Positions 15,426 to 25,017 of a stretch of DNA of 64,000 nucleotides are shown here, one piece after another. Origin of the DNA: Candidatus Poribacteria bacterium (GTDB lineage: Bacteria; Poribacteria; WGA-4E; WGA-3G); assembly GCA_028824685.1 (NCBI GenBank), contig JAPPCZ010000105.1, positions 62,001-126,000 on the forward strand, read 5' to 3'. Within the stretch, counting starts at the first letter, position 1. The number at the start of each line of letters is the position of its first letter. The notes under the pieces are model-generated. The model was given only the letters and a program-made list of their open reading frames with translations. It made no database searches and had not been told where the DNA came from. The position numbers and the translations under genes were made by a program.

Positions 15426-16289
15426 CTCGTTTCTCCTTTTGAAATTGAAATAACGGGAATGTGAGAAAACTGAGTACTGTCAGCATGTTCTATTGGCAGG
15501 CATTTGGCAGTAAGCGAAGATTGGCAAAAATGAACTCGGGATTCTTATCAATCTTTTCGGAAGCCTCTTCACAATTTACAAGAATGCTTCTGGTTCCAAA
15601 CCTTAAAACTGTCAAAATACTACGCATAATTTGGTTCGCAGACACCATCACATTTCCCAAACGTTAATATGATACTACAAATTAACAAATTTGTCAAATT
15701 TGATTTTACAATTCAATTCTATTTCAGTAATAGTTGATATTTTTTGCAAATTAAGATACGATGTTTTTTGCTTACATAAATGGCGGGTGTTGAATTAGTA
15801 GCCTCCTTCGTGCTATTTGTTGATACAGATTAGACATTATAATGATTTAATTTGAATTAAGGTTTACCGAGCGTCTCGGACCTCTTGAGTTCCGTAGGAA
15901 CGCTATGTTTATAGAAAATTATCAACACCTCTTGAGTTCCGTAGGAACGACATATCAACTGCCAATGTGCTGTGAAAACATATCGTCCCTACGGGACTAA
16001 GAGGGGAGGACACACATTCGAAAATCCTTAAATTGACATATAAGGACAGAGCACAACGAAGCCCAACGGACAAACTTTAGATTTAATTAAAGACCGATAA
16101 CAACTCGCAATTAAAACGTTATAATGTCTATTGATAGTGAGGAAATCAGCGTTCTGCGTTATTTTTTTCATATCAGGCATTTCACTTTAGTTTGTGGATA
16201 CCACAATAAAAAAAAAATAAGAAAATTATTCAAAGTAATGATTTTCATCACAAGCTGTTTATTCGCAGGAAGATTTTAGGAAATATACT
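15426..16289. other. 864-bp intergenic region between divergent RRM and TolB-like genes
   Basis: No convincing gene. A 68-codon open frame at 15461-15667 has no ribosome site and no recognisable sequence. The region is AT-rich, with probable promoters for both flanking genes and a repeat cluster (15881-16004, listed separately). The purpose of the unusually long spacer is not evident. Confidence 0.5.
15881..16004. repeat. Repeat cluster with TTCCGTAGGAACG units
   Basis: A 22-bp sequence (CCTCTTGAGTTCCGTAGGAA plus CG) occurs exactly twice in direct orientation at 15881-15902 and 15928-15949. An imperfect inverted copy, CGTCCCTACGGGACTAAGAG, is at 15984-16003. Together these can form a large hairpin. 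It differs in sequence from the GTCGCGATTC family elsewhere in the window. Confidence 0.7.
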
Positions 16290-17321
16290 ATGCAGCCAAG
16301 ATACACACACTGGAAAATCGTTCCTTTCTTTGTCATGATGTTAATTTTAATACTCACTAATAGTTCAGAAGCAGTGATCGTCTTCATAGCGACTCCTACT
16401 GGACAAAGTGACATTTACGTTATGAAGGATAACGGAGAGGATGTCCGACAACTAACAAAAACACTGGCTTCGGAATTCAATCCACGCTTGTCGCCAGATA
16501 GGAAATACATTCTCTTTACGCGTAAGCTGAGTCCGAAGTCTGACATTTTTATCATGGATGCGGATGGTAGCAATGAACGTCGTCTAACCCATTTTCGCCC
16601 TAACGACACAGATCCTTGCTGGTCGCCTGATGGTAAACAGATTGCGTTTACAAGCACTATAGATGGCGTGCCGAACATCCATATCATGAAACTTGCGAAT
16701 CGCAACATTAGACAACTAACAAAAAGCAGAGACGGTGAGACATCTGCATCCATGCCGAGTTGGTCGCCAGATGGACAGCATATTGTCCACCAACAGGTTA
16801 TTGGTTTTAAAACATATATCTATATCACTGATATAGACGGTAAGAACACGCGACCTTTTCTTGACGGACCACAACCAAACATCATTGATAATGTGGGAAT
16901 TTCGAGACATCATCCGCTCTGGTCGCCTGATGGCAAACACGTTATGTATTTTGAAGATCGTATAGGACTTGAAGCGAATCGTCCTGTTAGGCTACCCAGT
17001 CACTTGATTGTGGTTAATAAGGATGGTAGGTTTCCAAAAAAGTTGGATATCCCAAAAGACTGGTTGTTACACTCGGCTTGTTGGGCTGCGAATGGAGCCA
17101 AAATTCTTTTCTCTGCTGCTGAGGAAGGTTGGGAAATTTCCATAAACATACACAAGCTCAATTTTAACATCTATCGCTATCGTCTACTTGATGGGAAGAT
17201 AACAAAAATAACAGACAGTCCTACCAAGGACCTGTACCCGCATTGGGTGCCGGGTACGCTTTCTGTTTCTCCAGAGGGTAAGTTGAATGTGCAATGGGGA
17301 GAGATAAAAGAGAAAGAGTAA
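16290..17321 (+). CDS. TolB-like PD40 beta-propeller, secreted, with C-terminal motif
   Basis: A 343-residue protein with an N-terminal signal/anchor segment (hydrophobic residues 11-24, FFVMMLILILTN). The body contains five or six PD40/WD40-like blades: SPDRKYILF, WSPDGKQIAF, WSPDGQHIV, WSPDGKHVMY, and neighbouring strands such as IFIMDADGSNERRL. This is the TolB C-terminal propeller fold, usually periplasmic and protein- or glycan-binding. It ends VSPEGKLNVQWGEIKEKE, which matches the C-terminal motif of the proteins at 25018, 25808 and 32562 and may be a sorting or anchoring tag. No tol/pal genes adjoin, so it is not the housekeeping TolB by context. Start at the ATG 16290, with AGGAAGATTTTAGGAAA upstream. 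Confidence 0.82.
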   Translation: MQPRYTHWKIVPFFVMMLILILTNSSEAVIVFIATPTGQSDIYVMKDNGEDVRQLTKTLASEFNPRLSPDRKYILFTRKLSPKSDIFIMDADGSNERRLTHFRPNDTDPCWSPDGKQIAFTSTIDGVPNIHIMKLANRNIRQLTKSRDGETSASMPSWSPDGQHIVHQQVIGFKTYIYITDIDGKNTRPFLDGPQPNIIDNVGISRHHPLWSPDGKHVMYFEDRIGLEANRPVRLPSHLIVVNKDGRFPKKLDIPKDWLLHSACWAANGAKILFSAAEEGWEISINIHKLNFNIYRYRLLDGKITKITDSPTKDLYPHWVPGTLSVSPEGKLNVQWGEIKEKE

Positions 17322-17352
17322 ATTGGGTTTGGGTTCTTACAAGTACATAAAG

Positions 17353-17376
17353 AGGCGAGGTTTCCCAACCTCGCCT
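17353..17376. terminator. Stem-loop after the TolB-like gene
   Basis: AGGCGAGGTT pairs perfectly with AACCTCGCCT around a TCCC tetraloop, 32 bases after the stop codon. The tail is only mildly T-rich, so it may be a terminator or a repeat hairpin. Confidence 0.55.
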
Positions 17377-17418
17377 ACTGGGACGTTTTGGTGTCTATAG
17401 ACCGCCAAAGTGTCCATT

Positions 17419-17556
17419 TATGGTGAATTATTAAAATAATTGGACACCTCATTTGTAGGAGCGATCTCCGAATCTCGACCAAAGCCATTCGTAGTCGGGA
17501 ATCGGAGTTCCCTCCTACAAAAGAATAATGTCTAATTAATTCTAAAACCTACTATA
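17419..17556. mobile_element. MITE-like element, family 2 (138 bp, copy B)
   Basis: Imperfect inverted ends: TATGGTGAATTATTAAAATA at the left and TATAGTAGGTTTTAGAATTA read inward from the right. The interior is GGAGCGATCTCCGAATC and GTCGGGAATCGGAGTTCCCT, each self-complementary. It overlaps no gene but ends 11 bases before the stop codon of polA. Confidence 0.75.
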
Positions 17557-17566
17557 TTTTAATTCA

Positions 17567-20395
17567 CTATTTCGCGTCCATCCAATTATCCGCGATACCT
17601 GTTTCCGTGCGAAGCGGCACACGAAGTGTCAATGCATTTTCCATTTCTTCAGCGACAATTGCAGCTTGCCCTTCTGCCAATTCATTCGGCACTTCAAAAA
17701 TAAGTTCATCGTGGATTTGCAATAACATCTTCATCGGCAACTGATCTTTGTCAATTCTGTGTTGGACTTTGACCATAGCGGCTTTTATCAAGTCCGCTGC
17801 AGTACCTTGAATAACAGTGTTAATAGCTAACCGTTCTCCCAGACTTTGCCTACTCTGCGAATGTTCAAAAATTTCAGGAATAGCACGTCGTCGCCCAGTT
17901 AACGTGGAGACATAACCTTGGTCTAAGGCTTGTTGAACGCAGTTTTGGAAAAATGTGTTGATGCCCGGAAAACGTTCTTTGTAATTTGTAATCAATTCCC
18001 TTGCCTCATCTACATTCATCCCCTGAATTCGGCGTGCTAACCCTGAAGGTGAAACGCCGTAGATGATACCGAAATTGACGATTTTTGCCTTGTCTCTGAG
18101 TTCGCGGGATACGTCTTCTGGTGCAACCTTAAATACTTCTGATGCAACCGATGTATGAATATCTAAATCTTGGGTGAATATCTCAGTCAGTATCCGGTCT
18201 TCACTGAAATGGGCAAGCACACGGAGTTCAATCTGCGAATAATCTGCACAGATTAACTTATGTCCATCCTGTGCGATGAATGCGCGCCGCAACTTACGTC
18301 CAATTTCTGAACGGACTGGAATATTTTGAAGATTTGGGCTGTCAGATTTTAATCGTCCAGTGGCTGTCGTTAGTTGATACAAATGGGTATGAATACGTTT
18401 TGTCTGTTCATCAACGGAATGGCGCAGCTGCCCAAGATAGGTGCTTTGCAGATTACGATATTGACGATATTCGATAATTAAGCGCGGCACACACGTTTTC
18501 GGATTGTTTATGTCCTCTTGTGCAGCAAGTGCTTCAAGGACATTCGCATCTGTCGAATTCCTACCTGTTTTAGTGCGTCTTACAGGTTTGAAACCGATTT
18601 CATCAAACAATATCTCTGCCAGTCGTACAGGTGAATCTATATTAAAGGAATACCCTACTAATTCGTGTATCTCTTTTTCGCGTTCATTTACGAGTTGTTC
18701 AACCACACCTGTTTGCCTTTTCAATTCCTCCGTGTCACACACAATACCGTTAAACTCCATCAGTGCCAGCACTGGACCGAGCGGGGATTCTATTTCTCTT
18801 ACCAATTCATCGGTTTCGGTTTCCTCAAGTTTCGGTTTGAAATAGTGATAAAGTTGTAGGACAATATCAGTGTCCTCCGAAGCGTATTTTGTTACCTCTT
18901 CAAACGGCACTTTATCAATTGATGTAGAATCTTCCTCATCACCTATCAAGTTTGAAAGCGGAATCATCTTATGGTTTAAGTGAAGTAGCGCGAGATTGTC
19001 CAGATTATGTGAGGGTTGGCGTGGGTCAACGAGTTGGCTTGCCAGCATTGTGTCAAAAACAACACCCTGCAGTTGAATGCCGTGCCTAATGAAGATGCTT
19101 GCATCGAATTTCAGGTTGTGTCCACATTTTGGCAATTCCGGATTTTCCAAAATCAGTTTGAGTTTGGAAACGACTGTTTCCTGATCTAAATGGCTTTCAG
19201 GATTAGGTGATCGGATAGGCACATAAACCCCTTGCTTTGGCTCCCAAGAGAAACTGATACCACACAAAGCAGAATTGCGATACAAGCCATCTGTTTCTGT
19301 ATCTACAGCGATAATCGGTTGTGTTGACAGCGTTTCAACAAGAGATGCCAATTGTGTTTCCGTAGTAATAGCGGTGTAGTCGCCTGATTCTGCGGTCGTG
19401 TAATTGCCTTCTTCCAAAATGGCATCTTTCTTTTCCTCCATCGCTTCCAATCGTTCTTTCCTTGTGGTTTGAACATCAGCTTTGACTTGATCGGATACCG
19501 TACTGCCTGCAGCAAGTTCAGCGAGAGGTTTGTGGAAACGTTTGAGTTCAAGTTGATCTAACAAAGGGTTGATTTTACTGAGATCAGGAGATTTGAAACG
19601 CGCTTGCTCCAGAGAAAAATCTAAGTCTGCATCCCGTTTAAGTGTTACAAGTTCTTGAGAAAGCGAAATGTATTCCTGCGCTTTCTCTAAATTTTCCCGC
19701 CGTTTTCCTTTAATCTGGTCTATATTCGCGTAGATATTTTCAATTGAACCGAACTCTTGAATCAATTTCGCTGCAGTTTTCAAACCGATTCCTTCAACCC
19801 CAGGCACATTGTCAGAGGTATCCCCCATCAGCGCGAGTGTATCTATAACTTGGTCCGGTGTAATCCCTTTCGTTTCCCACAATGCTGCAACATCAATCGC
19901 TTTTTCTTTACGGATATCAAACATTGTAACTCGGTCACAGAGTAATTGCTCAAGGTCTTTGTCTTTAGAGATGATGCGGACATGCACATCTTGCGTATCT
20001 GGCGAATCCAATATGTATTGGGTGACAGAGGCAATAATATCGTCTGCTTCCAGTTCCGGCTTACCAATGACGGGTATTTGAAGGGTTTCAAGCACTTGTT
20101 GGATACGAGGAATCTGTGTAACAAGGTCGTCTGGTGGGGTTCTACGATGCCCTTTGTATTCCTCATACATTTCATTGCGAAATGTGCCGCCAGGCATATC
20201 AATAGCGGCAATAATGTATTGTGCTTTATAGTCAGTTAATAACTTGATTAGTGTTGTCGTAAAACCGTATATTGCATTGGTCGGTTCTCCAGTAACACCG
20301 CTAACCAAGCGGGTTTGAATAGCGTAAAATGATCGAAAAATCTCAGCGAGTGTGTCAATAATATAGAGCGTTTTTGGATTTTCGTTTGGTGTCAT
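17567..20395 (-). CDS. polA: DNA polymerase I
   Basis: A full-length 942-residue PolA. The N-terminal 5'-3' flap exonuclease (1 to about 300) has ELEADDIIAS, the metal-binding ALMGDTSDNVPGVEGIG and the helix-hairpin-helix. The middle 3'-5' exonuclease domain starts IIAVDTETDGL (DxE motif) and keeps GHNLKFD and YASEDTD, so proofreading looks intact. The polymerase domain has DYSQIELRVLAHFSED (motif A), RDKAKIVNFGIIYGVSPSGL (O-helix/motif B) and IHDELIFEVP (motif C). The enzyme fills gaps and removes RNA primers. It is the last gene of a minus-strand series after a UbiD-like and a flavoprotein gene, 91 bases behind the latter, but need not be in an operon with them. Confidence 0.97.
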   Translation of the reverse strand: MTPNENPKTLYIIDTLAEIFRSFYAIQTRLVSGVTGEPTNAIYGFTTTLIKLLTDYKAQYIIAAIDMPGGTFRNEMYEEYKGHRRTPPDDLVTQIPRIQQVLETLQIPVIGKPELEADDIIASVTQYILDSPDTQDVHVRIISKDKDLEQLLCDRVTMFDIRKEKAIDVAALWETKGITPDQVIDTLALMGDTSDNVPGVEGIGLKTAAKLIQEFGSIENIYANIDQIKGKRRENLEKAQEYISLSQELVTLKRDADLDFSLEQARFKSPDLSKINPLLDQLELKRFHKPLAELAAGSTVSDQVKADVQTTRKERLEAMEEKKDAILEEGNYTTAESGDYTAITTETQLASLVETLSTQPIIAVDTETDGLYRNSALCGISFSWEPKQGVYVPIRSPNPESHLDQETVVSKLKLILENPELPKCGHNLKFDASIFIRHGIQLQGVVFDTMLASQLVDPRQPSHNLDNLALLHLNHKMIPLSNLIGDEEDSTSIDKVPFEEVTKYASEDTDIVLQLYHYFKPKLEETETDELVREIESPLGPVLALMEFNGIVCDTEELKRQTGVVEQLVNEREKEIHELVGYSFNIDSPVRLAEILFDEIGFKPVRRTKTGRNSTDANVLEALAAQEDINNPKTCVPRLIIEYRQYRNLQSTYLGQLRHSVDEQTKRIHTHLYQLTTATGRLKSDSPNLQNIPVRSEIGRKLRRAFIAQDGHKLICADYSQIELRVLAHFSEDRILTEIFTQDLDIHTSVASEVFKVAPEDVSRELRDKAKIVNFGIIYGVSPSGLARRIQGMNVDEARELITNYKERFPGINTFFQNCVQQALDQGYVSTLTGRRRAIPEIFEHSQSRQSLGERLAINTVIQGTAADLIKAAMVKVQHRIDKDQLPMKMLLQIHDELIFEVPNELAEGQAAIVAEEMENALTLRVPLRTETGIADNWMDAK

Positions 20396-20486
20396 AAAAT
20401 GTTCCTTATGATTTATAGCGAATTTAAAATAAGTGGACTTCTACACTATAAATTAAAACGAAAGAACTGGTATTCTATTTCATTAA

Positions 20487-21560
20487 TCAAGATTTTGGAT
20501 AGTGCCATTTACGCAGTGAATCCGATGCAGATAAACCCGCTTCTTGACCGAGCGCGAAGGCAGTTGCAATCAGGTTTCGTTCGCCAGAGATGATATCTCC
20601 AGCAGCAAAAAGACCGGGAATCGGTTCACCGTTCCTGTCTAACATCTGCATATCCTCGTTTGCAATGATTAAACCTTCTTCATCTTTTTGGTAGTCCCAC
20701 CCATCCAAAAACTTTGTATTAGGGATTAAGCCTTCATCAACAAGGAAGCCATGGAAATATAACTCTGTCCCATCAATCATCTCAAAACCGAGGAGATCCG
20801 TTTTCTCACCGATATGTCGCTTAATCTTTGTTTCAATAACATGGATGTTTCTCTCTTTAATCTGTTTGAGAATCGGAGGGGACATGCCGTTAGGTCGTCC
20901 ATTTGTGAGGATAGTGATTTTGTCTGTGAAATCCTGCGCCCCAATCGCTGCTTCATAGATATAATCACCCACACCGAGTAGGGCAAGGTGTTCATTGACG
21001 TGCAAATGCCCATCGCAGCGGATGCAGACATGCCACCCTTTCTTATTCCCAGCATAGCGAAAGACAGTCGCATACTGTTTATACAACCGATCCGCATCGG
21101 CTTGAAACTCAATGTCGGGCCATTTGTCGTCAAAACCCGAAGCTACAACGACGGTGCGGGATTTGAAATGCTCTATCTGCAACGGTGTATCTTTCTTGAG
21201 AACTTTCGTAGATGCTTCCAGTTCAAAAATACCGTTGTTTCGCGTTAATCGGGCAACGAGACCGTCTCTGATGTCAATGCCCGTTTTTCGGTGTTCTTCA
21301 CCGAGCATGAACTCTACGACAGGTCGACTTTCCATCCACTTCATGAGTTCTTTGGCGAAGTTGGGCCCGATGATACCGGGGAATACGGGTGCGTCCTCAA
21401 TTTCAACTGACTTTGACCAATACGCTCTGCCACGACTGAAACTTACTTTGCCAGAGTGTAGCACAAGCACATGCCGCATCTGGTGGCTTGCGGAAACTGC
21501 TGCTTGCGTTCCTGCCGGTCCAGCACCAATTACTGCAACATCGTAAATTGTATCTACCAT
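20487..21560 (-). CDS. Thioredoxin-reductase-like FAD/NAD(P)-dependent oxidoreductase
   Basis: A 357-residue flavoprotein. The FAD Rossmann motif is VIGAGPAGTQAAV (residues 10-22). The NAD(P) half starts LLGVGDYIYEAAIGA. The redox pair CIRCDG is present, equivalent to the CxxC of thioredoxin reductase. The C-terminal FAD motif is PGLFAAGDIISGE. Compared with TrxB (about 310-320 residues) it is some 40 residues longer, mostly in the N-terminal FAD half (the FSRGRAYW region). The nucleotide-binding loop GVGDYI is altered from the usual GGGDSA, so its electron donor may differ; some relatives use ferredoxin or a cofactor other than NADPH. It lies 69 bases after the UbiD-family gene on the same strand. 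Confidence 0.85.
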   Translation of the reverse strand: MVDTIYDVAVIGAGPAGTQAAVSASHQMRHVLVLHSGKVSFSRGRAYWSKSVEIEDAPVFPGIIGPNFAKELMKWMESRPVVEFMLGEEHRKTGIDIRDGLVARLTRNNGIFELEASTKVLKKDTPLQIEHFKSRTVVVASGFDDKWPDIEFQADADRLYKQYATVFRYAGNKKGWHVCIRCDGHLHVNEHLALLGVGDYIYEAAIGAQDFTDKITILTNGRPNGMSPPILKQIKERNIHVIETKIKRHIGEKTDLLGFEMIDGTELYFHGFLVDEGLIPNTKFLDGWDYQKDEEGLIIANEDMQMLDRNGEPIPGLFAAGDIISGERNLIATAFALGQEAGLSASDSLRKWHYPKS

Positions 21561-21629
21561 TTTATCTTACCCCTGAAACATTGCGTGTCTAAAATATGAA
21601 TTGTATAACTATAAGAACTACAATTTTGT

Positions 21630-23075
21630 TTACAATCCGTATTTCTTCCACCGTTCATTGACGAGTTCAATGATTTCGTCAGACATCTGAATTTCTGGGG
21701 GCCAATCCCGGTGGTAGCCTTCTTCTTCCCACTTCGTTGTAGCATCTATACCCATTTTTGATCCAGCACCGATAAGGGGTGCGGCGTGGTCAAGCACATC
21801 AACGGGACCTTCAACGATAGTGACATCACGTTTCGGGTCGACATTACTCCCGACATAGAAAAGGACTTCCTCTACGTTTTGCACATCTACGTCTTTGTCA
21901 ACCACAATTATAATTTTACTGAACATTAGCTGCCCGAGTCCCCAAAAGCTGTGCATCATCTTTTTCGCTTGGAAAGGATAACGTTTGTCTATTGAAATCA
22001 AGGCAAAGTTGTGAAATACACCGAATAAAGGAAGGTTCATATCAACAAGTTCAGGAAGTTGTGTTTTTATCAAGGGCATAAAGATACGTTCGGTGGCTTT
22101 GCCCATATAGCAATCTTCCATCGGCGGTTTGCCGACAATGATAGTTTGGTAGATCGGGTCTTTGCGGTGCGTAATTGCGGAAATACGGAAAACAGGATAT
22201 TCTTCAGGCATGGAGTAGAAACCGGTATGGTCGCCAAACGGACCTTCAATGCAAGTTTCATCAGGTTCAATAAAGCCTTCAATGATAATATCGGCATCGG
22301 CAGGCACCATCATATCAATCGTTTTTGCCTCTACCATCTCAACATTAGATTTTCGGAGGAATCCAGCGAACAGTAGTTCATCAATCCCGGAAGGCAGTGG
22401 AGCAGTACCGATATAGGACATAATTGGATCCCCACCGATAGCAATTGCCACTGGCATCTGTTCACCTGCTTGTTTATATTCGCGATGGTGTGCTGCGCCA
22501 TCGTGATGAATTTGCCAATGCATTGCTAACGCATAAGGATTTAGTTTCTGCAATCTGTAGGTGCCGACGTTACGTTGCCCTGTTTTCAAACTGTGCGTAA
22601 AAACTTGCGGTAACGTAATATATTTGTCGGCATCCATTGGCCAACATTTTATCAACGGCAGCCTGTCCAACGAAGCGTCTTCGCCTGTTAAGACAACCTC
22701 TTGAGATGCACCACGTTTGACAGTTTTGGGTGGGAAATTGGTGAGCTGCGATAGGATTCGGAGGATTTTGACTTTATCCAGAAGTGACTCTGGCGGTCCT
22801 ATTTTTATCATGCCCTCAATTTCGTTGGCAATTTGGGATAGATCATCTACACTGAGTGCCATCGCCATTCGTGTATAAGACCCATAAGTGTTGATGAGCA
22901 ACGGCATATCACTGCCTTCCACGTTTTCAAATAGCAATGCCGGACCGCCTGCTTTACTAACGCGGTCGGTAATTTCACTTATTTCAAGATCGGGAGATAC
23001 CTCTGTATTAATACGTTTGAGTTCACCTGCCCGATCAAGTGCCTTTACAAAATCTCTGAGACTGGAATATGCCAT
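21630..23075 (-). CDS. UbiD-family prenylated-flavin decarboxylase
   Basis: A 481-residue protein close to E. coli UbiD in length. It starts MAYSSLRDFVKALDRAGELKRI, the usual UbiD opening, and carries the family signature EGPFGDHTGFYS in the middle, with conserved IAIGGDP and FKIIIVVDKDVD-like segments. UbiD enzymes use prenylated FMN made by UbiX to decarboxylate aromatic or unsaturated acids; the classical case is ubiquinone synthesis, with relatives in menaquinone (futalosine) and aromatic degradation routes. No ubiX is in the window, so the substrate is open. The ATG at 23075 follows GAGAGGTG; six residues more from an upstream GTG are possible but less likely. Confidence 0.9.
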   Translation of the reverse strand: MAYSSLRDFVKALDRAGELKRINTEVSPDLEISEITDRVSKAGGPALLFENVEGSDMPLLINTYGSYTRMAMALSVDDLSQIANEIEGMIKIGPPESLLDKVKILRILSQLTNFPPKTVKRGASQEVVLTGEDASLDRLPLIKCWPMDADKYITLPQVFTHSLKTGQRNVGTYRLQKLNPYALAMHWQIHHDGAAHHREYKQAGEQMPVAIAIGGDPIMSYIGTAPLPSGIDELLFAGFLRKSNVEMVEAKTIDMMVPADADIIIEGFIEPDETCIEGPFGDHTGFYSMPEEYPVFRISAITHRKDPIYQTIIVGKPPMEDCYMGKATERIFMPLIKTQLPELVDMNLPLFGVFHNFALISIDKRYPFQAKKMMHSFWGLGQLMFSKIIIVVDKDVDVQNVEEVLFYVGSNVDPKRDVTIVEGPVDVLDHAAPLIGAGSKMGIDATTKWEEEGYHRDWPPEIQMSDEIIELVNERWKKYGL

Positions 23076-23147
23076 TTTCACCTCTCTATCCACAATTATT
23101 TATAGTGTGAATCTTTCTGCGTTTTACCATCTTCATTTCAGGATGAG

Positions 23148-24908
23148 TCATCTCTTTAAAATCTGTTTTAGTCCTTCTTGATAATTACGATTTTTGGGAT
23201 CAAGTTTAATCGCTTTTCGGATAGATGTTTCAGCTATCTGATAATCGCCTTTTCGGTATGCGATTAGCGCGAGTGTGTTGTGATAACTTGCGATATTTGG
23301 ATTTAAACGAATTGCGGTTTGGGCATAAGCCGCTGCCGCACTTAATTTTTCGCTACGCTTGCTTTGTTTTTGATAGGTGCTCGCAATCTTCGCACTGAGT
23401 TGGGCAAGGGCATTATACGCCTTCGGCAAGCCTGATAATAGATAGGCAGATTCTGCAGCCTTATAATTTTCCTGTTGTGCTTGAAGTTCACCTATCATAT
23501 AGTACGTTTCAAGAAGAAACATTGGTTTTACTACATCTCCATTTAGGTTTTCCTGATTTTTTTGTGCGACTTTGGCTGACCATTCAAAGTTTGACAATGC
23601 TTCGGCAGTTTTGCCTTGATGTGCATAACACAACCCTAAATTATGATATGTCTCTGCATTGTCTGGATTCAGTTCTATAGCTTTTTGATATGCTGAAACT
23701 GCCTCTGGATACCGTTTTTGATTTAACAATATTATGCCGATTTTTAGATACGCCTCTAAAAACTGAGGATTTAATGCAACCACCCTTCTGTAATGTTTAA
23801 GTGATAAATCGTATTCATTTTTCATCAGGTATGCCAAACCGAGACCCGCATGTGCTTCCGTGAAATCTGGATTCAGTTGTAATGCCTTGTTTTGTGCATC
23901 AATTGCATCAGAATATCTTTTGAGCATCGCATAAGCAATCCCAACACCGTTATATGCTTCGACCGCTTTTGGATTTAGCGCGATTGCTTTCTCATACTCC
24001 GAAACCGCCTTCTCATATAGTTCGCTTTTAAGATAAATTCTCCCTATATTTGCCAGAATTCCTGCTCTCTGAGTAGGTTCAATTGTTCGCTGTAATGCAC
24101 CGCGTAAATCCTGTATCGGTTTTACAACAACTTTTCGTTTTTCAAACAGTTGCATCTTTTCACGTGCTGCTTGTTTATTTCCATTTCGTATATGGACTTG
24201 CGCGAGGTTGTAAAGTGCTTCTATGAGTTCTGGATCTGCCGAATAAGCGGTTTCATAGGCGGAAATCGCCTCTGGCAATCGATTCCCCTGAGAATAGAGT
24301 AAGCCTAACTGATAGTGTGCCGATGCTAACGTCGGTAAAATCGCAATTGCTCGTTGCTGATGTGCTATTGCTTGAGAACGTTTTCCGCGTTTGCTATAGA
24401 TGTTTCCTAACTGGTGGAGGATCATTGCATCGTCAGGTTTGAGGTCACGTGCAGTTTTGTAAGCATCAAGTGCTTCATCATAACGATGTAGGCTTGCATA
24501 CCCTGCACCTAAAGCTGCATGAATATGTGCCCACTCTGGCGCGTCCTGAATCGCCTTCTGATATGCTTCAATTGCCTCATCAAATTTCTCAAGTCCTGCA
24601 TAAGCTAATCCCAATCCATAGTACCCCTTAGGTAAAGCAGGATTATGATTAGGTACAGTGCCCACAAACGCTATAACCTCACGATACTCTGCAACGGCTT
24701 GCGTATATGCCTCAATTTGAAGATAGACCTTTGCCAATTGTAGCCGAATATCGACCCGTGTAGCATCTGCAGCAAGTTGCTGCTGATAAGAATCAATCTG
24801 CGTTTTTAGCGTTGGACTTTCTTCACTTTGACACCACACAGAAGGTAAGAGGCAACATGTAGCGAAAATAAGCGGAAAACATCTTTGGAAGAAACTATAC
24901 CTTACCAT
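23148..24908 (-). CDS. Exported TPR protein (about 13 TPRs)
   Basis: A 586-residue protein with a Sec-type signal peptide (hydrophobic core FPLIFATCCLLPSV, cleavage near WCQS). After it, TPR units of 34 residues run almost to the end, with the pattern A...LG.aY....Y.eAi.ayqkAi.lnP. The cysteine at the cleavage site is preceded by tryptophan, so a lipobox is doubtful. It should act in the periplasm as a scaffold in envelope assembly or secretion; partners are not identifiable. It stands 72 bases upstream of the UbiD-family gene on the same strand. It differs from the cytoplasmic TPR protein at 1494, which has more acidic DYD-type units. Confidence 0.88.
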   Translation of the reverse strand: MVRYSFFQRCFPLIFATCCLLPSVWCQSEESPTLKTQIDSYQQQLAADATRVDIRLQLAKVYLQIEAYTQAVAEYREVIAFVGTVPNHNPALPKGYYGLGLAYAGLEKFDEAIEAYQKAIQDAPEWAHIHAALGAGYASLHRYDEALDAYKTARDLKPDDAMILHQLGNIYSKRGKRSQAIAHQQRAIAILPTLASAHYQLGLLYSQGNRLPEAISAYETAYSADPELIEALYNLAQVHIRNGNKQAAREKMQLFEKRKVVVKPIQDLRGALQRTIEPTQRAGILANIGRIYLKSELYEKAVSEYEKAIALNPKAVEAYNGVGIAYAMLKRYSDAIDAQNKALQLNPDFTEAHAGLGLAYLMKNEYDLSLKHYRRVVALNPQFLEAYLKIGIILLNQKRYPEAVSAYQKAIELNPDNAETYHNLGLCYAHQGKTAEALSNFEWSAKVAQKNQENLNGDVVKPMFLLETYYMIGELQAQQENYKAAESAYLLSGLPKAYNALAQLSAKIASTYQKQSKRSEKLSAAAAYAQTAIRLNPNIASYHNTLALIAYRKGDYQIAETSIRKAIKLDPKNRNYQEGLKQILKR

Positions 24909-24940
24909 AAGGCTTCCATTTTGGACCGATTTTAGTTAAA

Positions 24941-24975
24941 AGGGAGGCACTTCTCAAAACAGAGAACACCTCCCT
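24941..24975 (-). terminator. Terminator after the first DUF1080-like gene
   Basis: AGGGAGG pairs with CCTCCCT, and the inner arms TTCTC and GAGAA pair across a small internal loop. It lies 43 bases after the stop of the minus-strand gene, followed on that strand by TTTTAACTAAAA. Confidence 0.6.
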
Positions 24976-25017
24976 CGGAGTGGATATTTACAATACACGT
25001 TCAATGGAATCAGTCAA

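Noticed and set aside
15461..15667. 68-codon open frame upstream of the repeat cluster
   Set aside because: No ribosome site, no recognisable domain, composition like surrounding intergenic DNA.
16290..17321. Housekeeping tolB
   Set aside because: PD40 blades fit, but no tol/pal genes adjoin, the N-terminal TolB domain is not evident and the C-terminal tag links it to other secreted proteins.
17419..17556. Simple terminator of polA
   Set aside because: The hairpins are part of a 138-bp element with inverted ends found elsewhere, though it may still stop transcription.
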